Source of the DNA: an uncultured Clostridium sp.
GTDB lineage: Bacteria > Bacillota > Clostridia > Clostridiales > Clostridiaceae
Assembly: GCA_900548455.1 (NCBI GenBank)
Contig: URKQ01000028.1
Span: 1-48,511 of the forward strand
Length of the DNA stretch: 48,511 bases
Reading direction: 5' to 3'
The stretch's first letter is position 1. Each line of letters starts with the position of its first letter. Below, in pieces: positions 42,552 through 48,511 of this stretch. The translations under genes were made by a program, and so were the position numbers. The notes beneath the pieces were generated by a model. That model was not told the DNA's origin, made no database searches, and saw only the letters and a program-made list of their open reading frames with translations.

Positions 42552-45500
42552 TATTTAAAAATAACTTCAAAGACTAAAATTAACTTCTTACTCTTAGATT
42601 CTGATGCTCTAAAATATATTAGAAACTTTGAAAGTTGTTTTTTTAGTTCCATATCTTCTATATAAGCATAATTATCAAGTTCTTTTACAAATCTTAAAAA
42701 CCACCCTTTAATAGATTTTAAATCTTTATCTGTTAAATCATCCTTTTCATTTACCCCACTTTTTTCAAAATTTAGTGGAATAATATCGAATAAATCTTTA
42801 CAACTTACTAAATTATATAAAATTTCTGCAAAAGTCTTTAAAGTTATTTTTGTTTCAAATTTTTTATATATTTCCTTTGCGTAAGATATGTATTCTTCCT
42901 TTTTATCTCTTGTTAAATCACAATTTTCTATTTTTTCTATTACACTATTAATGTTGAAGGAGGATGTTTTATATTGACTATATATTTCCTTAACTATCTC
43001 TCCCTTAACTTTACTGATTTGACTTTGAGCTACCTTTACTTCTTTACCTTCATATTTATTATCACATCTATCAATTTGTGTAAGTACAGGTTCTAACCAA
43101 TTGTTTTGAATAACTACAGCCGAACCTGTTCCAAGTTTTGCGATTTCCTTTGTCTGATTATCATTTAAAGCTGCTGCTTTTCCTACAGCAGTACAATCAT
43201 TCTCATCAGGAAGCCTCATGATAATCTTAGTATTTGTGTTCTTTATAGCAGATACATCAACAGCTGTAGGCGATTGATCTATTATTATAAACCCTTCTCC
43301 GTAAGTTCTCATCTCTGCTATAGAATTACTAATCATTTCTACAGATTTTCCTTGTAAATTTGCTCCTTCTTGGCTTTGACTACTAGAAGTTCTCTTCAAT
43401 AAATTGTGAGCTTCTTCAATTACTGTAACGTGCTTTAACTCCAAATTTTCACCCTTCGATGTTGAGGTTCTATGTTCATTAAGCTTCATTATCAAAATAC
43501 CCATAATTAAAGACTTAGTTTCTGATGATCCAACTCTACTTAAATCAACAATAGTATTACAATCAAATAGTACTTCATCTTCTATATCGTAACTATCACA
43601 GAAAATCTGTCCTGTTATACCATTTGTTAATGAACTAACTCTTGTTGCAAGAGCCCCTATATAATCCCCTTTAGTATCGGATGAATAACTAGATTCATTA
43701 ATTATTTTAGGTAAAATTGTAAGCAAGTCATTAAAAGTAGGATATTTATGTTTTCCATTATCAATATGTATAGAATTTACTAAATCCCAACCACAACTTA
43801 CATATGTCTTTTCTATGGCTTCTTTTAATATAGCCGGCATAGCTGCATACATAGACCAACAAGCATTAAAAATCTCAATTAATCTATCTAGATGCTCTAA
43901 AATATGTATATTTTCATTAAACTTAAAAGGATTAATCTTTAGCATTTTATGATACATGGGATTTGTACAAAATATATTTATTCCCTCAAGGCATGCAAAG
44001 GCTTTTTTATACTCACCTTTGGCTGGTTCAATAACTAAAAACTTAATATCATTTTTGATAAATTCTTCTATTAACTTATAGGATGTGTTAGATTTACCTG
44101 AACCTGTTGAACCAGTTATAAAGCAGTGGGAAGTAAAACTATTTAAATCTAAATTAACATTCTTATTTTCCACTTCGCCCATATGTTTAATTTTTCCTAA
44201 CCTAATCTTTCTTTCACTTTCAAAATTATTATCTGAAAAAACGTTTCTTCCAAATTCAGCCATTTCCATCACTGTTAAACCTGGAATAGACTTTTGAGGT
44301 AGTCCCATTATTATAGGTAGTTCATTCCCGCTTATAATATTGGCTGGAGTAACATATTGTTTAGGAAAATCTAGAGTTCCTGGTATCTCCACAGTAGGAT
44401 GAACACCGTACTTTAAATATTCCAATGCTCTTTTGGTGTTACTTCCTTCTTTAATGCTCCATAAATTAACAAACGAATTTTCAACTCCAGACTGATTTCC
44501 TGCCATTAAAGCTTTATATGTATTTGCTGCTACCACAGCAGTTTGAATATCTTGAGAAATAAAATAACAGGCACATTCCCAAAGACCAAAGGATTCACTT
44601 AATTTTATTCTTTCAAGATGTTCATCAATTTTCTGCATCAAGTTTTGAACAGATTTATTATCAAAATTAATAGTTAGATTCCTAGAATCACCCTTAGTAT
44701 GGGTATCTGAATTGCTTGTCCCTGTTCCTTTTGTCTCTGCCGTTCCTTCTGTTACAGATTTAGACCAAGAATTACTTGAACTGTATCCCTTTGTAACTCC
44801 TTCAGACCTTCCTCTGTTAGTTCCAAATCCACCTGCATTATAAGATTCTCCTGATGAATATGAATTACTATATGAGGTCGAACTACTATTTGATAAACTA
44901 TTAGAATTAGATATGCTATTACTTACAGAAGCTGAGAAATTTTCAAACATGCCCTTGGTTACTGCTTTACTATAATTCTCTCCATAAGCTAAAGTCACCT
45001 TACTAAAAGAAGATAATGTTGAATAGAGTTCTTCAAAACCCCTTTTTCTTTGCTCCATAACATTTTTATTAAGAGGAGATGCAATAAAAACAGCTGAATA
45101 TTTTTCGCCATTCATTGTATCAATAAATTTTTCAATTCCTTGAACAAACTTCTCCTTATCTTCATCTCTACTGGATGGAACTATAGATACCGTTGCTATA
45201 CTCTTTTCTGTATTTTCAAAGGTTGATGTAACTATGTTATCAACCAATTGTTCAATTTGGGAATTTTTCATTCCCTCAATCCTACTACCTGGATAATTAC
45301 CTTTAATACTCTTCTCTAAAATTTTCCCACATGTTGCTGCATTTTCTAAGGACCTAACTCCTAAATAAAATTCTACTTCATCTTCATTGCTATCTATAAT
45401 TAGTAAACCAGTGCTCTCTAAACTTTCCAAAGCACTATAAACACTTATTAGCTTATCATTAACATTTTCCTCTGGGTCATAAACAAGCTTAGTTATTTTA

Positions 45501-45691
45501 TAGAGTCTTAAAAAATTTGTTCTTTTTAACTCTTCATCCATTTCTACAACTTCATTATTATTTAAATTTATAAGATAATTTTTATTAATAAATTTATCTG
45601 CCAATAATAGTCCCTGTTCTAAAACAGCATCAGTATTATTAGAAATATCAATTTTGTAATTTAAAGTATTATTTATATCATTATCTAGCAT
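42551..45691 (-). CDS. HerA/FtsK-superfamily ATPase with serine-rich insert (DUF87 type)
   Basis: This large cytoplasmic protein has 1046 residues. Residues 1-250 are an N-terminal module of unknown fold (LGVRSLENAATCGKILEKSI). A low-complexity Ser/Thr/Asn/Gly-rich insert spans about 255-335 (SNSISNSNSLSNSSS-like). The ATPase core has Walker A GSTGSGKS at 527-534, the DUF87-typical FLVIEPAKGEYKKAF, Walker B VTVIEEAHNLL near 755-765, the downstream sensor FIIIDQSPTAV near 801-811, and MRLPDENDCTAVG. These mark HerA/VirB4-like hexameric motors that move DNA or proteins. The C-terminal 170 residues are helical and unassigned. No membrane helix is present. It is flanked by an M48 protease and a BIG2 protein in the same direction; this is not one of the HerA-nuclease defence pairs, since no nuclease, SIR2 or DUF4297 partner is adjacent. 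ATG 45691 has GAGGA 7 bp upstream. Confidence 0.85.
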   Translation of the reverse strand: MLDNDINNTLNYKIDISNNTDAVLEQGLLLADKFINKNYLINLNNNEVVEMDEELKRTNFLRLYKITKLVYDPEENVNDKLISVYSALESLESTGLLIIDSNEDEVEFYLGVRSLENAATCGKILEKSIKGNYPGSRIEGMKNSQIEQLVDNIVTSTFENTEKSIATVSIVPSSRDEDKEKFVQGIEKFIDTMNGEKYSAVFIASPLNKNVMEQRKRGFEELYSTLSSFSKVTLAYGENYSKAVTKGMFENFSASVSNSISNSNSLSNSSSTSYSNSYSSGESYNAGGFGTNRGRSEGVTKGYSSSNSWSKSVTEGTAETKGTGTSNSDTHTKGDSRNLTINFDNKSVQNLMQKIDEHLERIKLSESFGLWECACYFISQDIQTAVVAANTYKALMAGNQSGVENSFVNLWSIKEGSNTKRALEYLKYGVHPTVEIPGTLDFPKQYVTPANIISGNELPIIMGLPQKSIPGLTVMEMAEFGRNVFSDNNFESERKIRLGKIKHMGEVENKNVNLDLNSFTSHCFITGSTGSGKSNTSYKLIEEFIKNDIKFLVIEPAKGEYKKAFACLEGINIFCTNPMYHKMLKINPFKFNENIHILEHLDRLIEIFNACWSMYAAMPAILKEAIEKTYVSCGWDLVNSIHIDNGKHKYPTFNDLLTILPKIINESSYSSDTKGDYIGALATRVSSLTNGITGQIFCDSYDIEDEVLFDCNTIVDLSRVGSSETKSLIMGILIMKLNEHRTSTSKGENLELKHVTVIEEAHNLLKRTSSSQSQEGANLQGKSVEMISNSIAEMRTYGEGFIIIDQSPTAVDVSAIKNTNTKIIMRLPDENDCTAVGKAAALNDNQTKEIAKLGTGSAVVIQNNWLEPVLTQIDRCDNKYEGKEVKVAQSQISKVKGEIVKEIYSQYKTSSFNINSVIEKIENCDLTRDKKEEYISYAKEIYKKFETKITLKTFAEILYNLVSCKDLFDIIPLNFEKSGVNEKDDLTDKDLKSIKGWFLRFVKELDNYAYIEDMELKKQLSKFLIYFRASESKSKKLILVFEVIFK

Positions 45692-45731
45692 ATTTATTCC
45701 TCGCCTACCTTAATTTTCTTTAAATATTATA

Positions 45732-45763
45732 ATAGACCAGCTTTCATATGAAAACTGGTCTAT
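45732..45763 (-). terminator. Hairpin between the M48 protease and ATPase genes
   Basis: ATAGACCAG (45732-45740) and CTGGTCTAT (45755-45763) form a perfect stem extended by CTTT/AAAA pairing, with a T-rich tail on the minus strand. It may end or attenuate the protease transcript before the ATPase gene. Confidence 0.65.
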
Positions 45764-45769
45764 TGCACC

Positions 45770-46645
45770 CTAAATATTACTTACATATTCTGAACCTAAT
45801 TCTTGAAGTTTTGCAATTCTATCGTCTGAATCAGGATGGCTTGAAGCTAAGTTTGCCCAAAGTCCTTTTTGACCTGAGCCACTAAAAGTATCAAGTACAG
45901 ATGCTAAGCTATCACCATAGCCACAGTTAAATGCAAATTCATCTGCTAAATATTCATTTTGTCTACTAGAATGCATTACAAGTAGTGTACCTAGCTTTGT
46001 CCATAACCACATTAATGCCACTAAAATTAGATCCACAAGTATTCTCGAAATGGTTCCACCTAATTCTTCACTCATAGCAGCAAAAGCTATTCCCATTATA
46101 TTAGCTATAACTCTATAAATTATAAATAAGCCTGTAACAATAAAGTTTCCAATTGTAATTATTAAAATTAAATCAGTATCCTTATGTGCTAAGTGTCCTA
46201 ACTCATGGGCGAAAGTCGCTTTGATTTGTTCATCTGAGTAGCTCAAAAATCCCTTAGTTAAACAAATTGTTTTTCTTCCTGTAGCGAAAGCATTAGCACA
46301 TTCATCATTACTTATAAATAATTGTACATCTTCAGGAATTGATGGGTTTATTCTTCTAGCCCTTTCTAAAGCTTCATTAAATAAAGGTTCAAGTCTATTT
46401 ATATGTTCTTTTCTCTTTATTTTTTTGCAACCTGTCTGCAGTCTTAAAATCCATTCTCCAACTGGTGATAAGGCTACTGCAAGTGATACTGCATATGCAA
46501 ATATACCAAGTAGTACTCCCTGTATACTTTCAAATCCATTACTAAATAATGCTACTACGATAATAGTATTTAATAATAAATAGACTAAAACACCAATGTT
46601 GCTTTTCTTTGTAAGATTTCTCACGAAGTCAACTAAATACGTCAT
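45770..46645 (-). CDS. M48-family membrane metalloprotease (HtpX-like)
   Basis: This 291-residue membrane zinc protease resembles HtpX, which degrades misfolded membrane proteins. Two N-terminal helices (about 17-36 and 43-62), then a cytoplasmic segment with IPEDVQLFISNDECANAFATG, the zinc site HELGH at 147-151 and the third ligand Glu in RQNEYLADEFAFNCG. Two further helices lie about 160-190 and 205-225. The C-terminal SSHPDSDDRIAKLQ is also typical of M48. An in-frame TTG at 46657 exists, but GGGGGA is placed for ATG 46645. It is first in a same-strand cluster with the ATPase, BIG2 and zincin genes, though a hairpin separates it from the ATPase. It could be a general stress protease that merely lies nearby. 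Confidence 0.92.
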   Translation of the reverse strand: MTYLVDFVRNLTKKSNIGVLVYLLLNTIIVVALFSNGFESIQGVLLGIFAYAVSLAVALSPVGEWILRLQTGCKKIKRKEHINRLEPLFNEALERARRINPSIPEDVQLFISNDECANAFATGRKTICLTKGFLSYSDEQIKATFAHELGHLAHKDTDLILIITIGNFIVTGLFIIYRVIANIMGIAFAAMSEELGGTISRILVDLILVALMWLWTKLGTLLVMHSSRQNEYLADEFAFNCGYGDSLASVLDTFSGSGQKGLWANLASSHPDSDDRIAKLQELGSEYVSNI

Positions 46646-46827
46646 TATGTCCCCCAAACTACTTTATTAAATTTTTTATTCATTATAATCATAAAACAAT
46701 ATGTAATTATAAGAAAAACTTAATTATTTTGCACAAAATGATACAAAATAACTCATTATAAGTTTACTATTATCTAATTATTAATTCAATATATAATTTT
46801 CTACAAATATCTACACACATAATTCAG

Positions 46828-46849
46828 TATTTATAAAATTTTATAAATA
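46828..46849. promoter_or_regulatory. 22-bp perfect AT palindrome upstream of the LysR gene
   Basis: TATTTATAAAA (46828-46838) and TTTTATAAATA (46839-46849) form a perfect palindrome in the divergent region 46646-47011 between the M48 and LysR genes. Its T-N11-A style symmetry fits a LysR site, but AT-rich palindromes arise easily. Otherwise this 366-bp region shows only AT-rich promoter DNA and a small TCTCC/GGAGA hairpin near 46979-46994. Confidence 0.3.
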
Positions 46850-47011
46850 TTTTTCTATAAAGTATGATTTAATTAATAATATTCATTGCAATTTATATTA
46901 ATTAAATAAATGTAGTTTTTCTATGAAAAAATATATAATATATATATTAATAGATGAAATTTATATACTTAAGTAACTTCTCCCTGGTTGGAGACATAGA
47001 AAGGATTTATT

Positions 47012-47875
47012 ATGACTTTACGAAGTTTAGAAATATTTATTTCAGTTGTAGAAGAAGGCACCATGCATGGGGCTGCTAAAAAACTTTTCATTAGCCAACC
47101 CTCTGTTAGTGGAGTAATTTCAGATTTAGAAAATGAATATCATATAAAATTATTTGAACGTTTAGGAAAAAAATTATATATAACCCCAGAAGGTAAAAAG
47201 CTATACAGTTTTGCAAGGAGAATGATAAGTTTAAATGAAGAAATCACTATGCAAATGAGTAACCTTGAAAATAATATCCCTATAAGAATTGGAGCTTCAG
47301 TAACTGTAGGGACTTATGTAATTAGTGAAATAATAGAAGATTTAAATGGCCCTCTGCCTTATGTTTTTATTAATAATACAAATATAATTGAACAACACTT
47401 ATTAAATAATGATTTAGATATTGCATTAGTTGAAGGTCAAGTACAAAGTAATGATTTGATAAGTATCCCTGTAATAGAAGATGAATTAAAATTAATTTGT
47501 AATCCTAATCACAACTTAGCTAAACTTTCATCTGTTCCATTAAAAGTATTAAGCGAAGAGAATTTCATAATGAGAGAGCATGGTAGTGGCACTAGACTTT
47601 TAGTAGATAACGCCTTTTCTTCCTTAGGTATAACAATGAATGTACTTTGGGAATGTTCCAATGCTCAAGCAATTTTAAATGCTGTGGAACATGGCTTTGG
47701 AATTACAATCTTAACACCGTCCTTATTGCCTAAAGATAGTAACCTGATATCAATTCCTATTGAAGGAGAAATAATGAAAAGACATTTTTCAGTAGTATAT
47801 CATAAAGATAAATTTTTTTGCTCTAGATTAAAAAAGTTTCTAGATTTATGCCAAAACTATGGTTGTAACAGATAG
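47012..47875 (+). CDS. LysR-family transcriptional regulator
   Basis: This 287-residue regulator has an N-terminal winged helix-turn-helix (MTLRSLEIFISVVEEGTMHG, AAKKLFISQPSVSGVISDLE, then LFERLGKKLYITPEG), the canonical LysR start. Residues about 90-287 form the periplasmic-binding-like effector domain (IRIGASVTVGTYVISEI, LDIALVEGQV, REHGSGTRLLVDNAF, AVEHGFGITILTPSLL). It is transcribed toward a C_GCAxxG_C_C / sulfite-reductase-like gene 105 bp downstream, and LysR proteins of the CysL type control reductase genes of that class, so regulation of that gene is a reasonable inference. The effector is unknown. Confidence 0.93.
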   Translation: MTLRSLEIFISVVEEGTMHGAAKKLFISQPSVSGVISDLENEYHIKLFERLGKKLYITPEGKKLYSFARRMISLNEEITMQMSNLENNIPIRIGASVTVGTYVISEIIEDLNGPLPYVFINNTNIIEQHLLNNDLDIALVEGQVQSNDLISIPVIEDELKLICNPNHNLAKLSSVPLKVLSEENFIMREHGSGTRLLVDNAFSSLGITMNVLWECSNAQAILNAVEHGFGITILTPSLLPKDSNLISIPIEGEIMKRHFSVVYHKDKFFCSRLKKFLDLCQNYGCNR

Positions 47876-47980
47876 GATTTTACCTATCAAAAAGATAGAA
47901 AATTTATATTTTACATATAACCTATTCCATTGTATCCTTAAAACAAAGAAAAATATGGGATATATGGTGGAGGTTTTATT

Positions 47981-48511
47981 ATGTTGAAAGATTTAACCAA
48001 TAAATTTTATCTTAATGATAATGTTAACTGTGCAGAATCAATGTTACTTGGTGCAAATGAAATTTATAATTTAAATTTAAATAATGATGATATTATGCTA
48101 GTAAGTGCTTTTGGTGGAGGCTTAGGATGTGGCTTAACTTGTGGTGCCCTTTGTGGAGCTCTTTCAGTTCTAGGCAAAGTTTATAAGACAAAAACTTATG
48201 CAACAAAAGAAGGAATGAAAGATATAAGTACAGCTTTTGTAAAAGACTTCAAGGAATCATTAGGTGACATAGGCTGCGATATTCTAAAAGAAAAATATCG
48301 TCGTGATGATACTAAGTGTGCAGAGGTTGTTAAAATAACTTCTGAGCTTTTAGAAAAACATATTTCTAAAATTAATAATGCAGAAGATTTTAATACAGTA
48401 AAAGTTTCTTCTGATGATATTAAAAAAGTCAAGGCCTTAGGTTTTTTACATTGTAAAGGTACTAATAATTTTAACTGTAGAGTAATAACTAGAAATGGTA
48501 AAATTACAAAT
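47981..48511 (+). CDS. C_GCAxxG_C_C protein fused to a nitrite/sulfite-reductase half-domain (3' end beyond window)
   Basis: The frame starts at ATG 47981 behind GGTGGAGG and is still open after 177 codons at the window edge. Residues about 10-115 are a C_GCAxxG_C_C domain: NCAESMLLGANEIY, FGGGLGCGLTCGALCGALSVLG, then conserved Cys in DIGCDI and TKCAEVV. Such Cys-rich domains occur in redox proteins. From about residue 145 a new module begins (DDIKKVKALGFLHCKGTNNF, NCRVITRNGKIT), which resembles the start of the ferredoxin-like half-domain of nitrite/sulfite reductases, where the next part carries siroheme and [4Fe-4S] ligands. The fused reading is an inference from the first 30 residues only. 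A LysR regulator gene precedes it. Confidence 0.78.
   Translation, partial: MLKDLTNKFYLNDNVNCAESMLLGANEIYNLNLNNDDIMLVSAFGGGLGCGLTCGALCGALSVLGKVYKTKTYATKEGMKDISTAFVKDFKESLGDIGCDILKEKYRRDDTKCAEVVKITSELLEKHISKINNAEDFNTVKVSSDDIKKVKALGFLHCKGTNNFNCRVITRNGKITN

Noticed and set aside
1..48511. CRISPR array, prophage, integrase or complete insertion sequence
   Set aside because: No regularly spaced direct repeats and no transposase, integrase or phage structural genes are visible in either strand.

Overview
The window reads as chromosome of a motile, strictly anaerobic, very AT-rich Clostridium-like firmicute. The evidence is uniformly AT-rich DNA, strong GGAGG-type ribosome binding sites, some TTG/GTG starts, four methyl-accepting chemotaxis proteins, and a clostridial oxygen-detoxification set (FprA flavodiiron protein, rubrerythrin, desulfoferrodoxin). 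No tRNA, rRNA, CRISPR array, prophage or complete insertion sequence was seen.

Layout: 1-1727 (-) holds a REC / degenerate GGDEF / EAL cyclic-di-GMP phosphodiesterase cut by the window edge; 1928-3352 (-) a MurC/Mpl-type Mur ligase. From 3.4 to 7.4 kb are small hypothetical genes: a membrane protein, a 47-residue YvrJ-type peptide, a DUF4428/SHOCT protein with a MITE-like element just upstream, and a coupled CxxC protein / DUF2812 pair. From 7.6 to 9.9 kb are fprA, a GNAT acetyltransferase and the 3' half of a MATE exporter gene (a relic). From 10.05 to 13.3 kb is a three-gene operon resembling Bacillus subtilis ydjI-ydjG-ydjH (SPFH, zinc-ribbon and TPM proteins), without a pspA gene. From 13.4 to 15.3 kb are membrane and flavodoxin genes plus an L7/L12-like membrane-anchored protein. 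A divergent LuxR regulator / SDR dehydrogenase pair (15.8-17.9 kb) shares a clear inverted repeat. Next come a NERD-domain protein, a chemotaxis receptor, and a five-gene oligopeptide ABC transporter (22.1-27.7 kb) with an attenuator-like hairpin after the binding-protein gene. Rubrerythrin-desulfoferrodoxin (28-28.9 kb, -) is followed by a gene-free stretch with five consecutive perfect hairpins, a dCache receptor, a SnoaL/PAS/GGDEF diguanylate cyclase, and two tandem paralogous receptors on the minus strand.

Two regions stand out. First, 38.3-38.7 kb (-) carries a complete-looking cobalamin riboswitch with its own promoter and a strong terminator but no open reading frame behind it: an orphan, riboswitch-controlled small RNA. 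Second, 38.9-46.6 kb (-) is a five-gene cluster: M48 membrane protease, a 1046-residue HerA/FtsK-type ATPase with a serine-rich insert, a BIG2-domain protein with a C-terminal membrane anchor, an acidic protein ending in an HExxH zincin domain that resembles metallopeptidase toxin domains, and a small unknown protein. I infer a possible undescribed pumping or effector-handling machine. The window ends with a LysR regulator followed by the start of a C_GCAxxG_C_C protein that appears fused to a nitrite/sulfite-reductase half-domain.

Common threads are cyclic-di-GMP and chemotaxis signalling (one phosphodiesterase, one cyclase, four receptors), anaerobic redox defence, and cell-envelope proteins. 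Transcription units are mostly short and separated by recognisable intrinsic terminators, many of which serve convergent genes.
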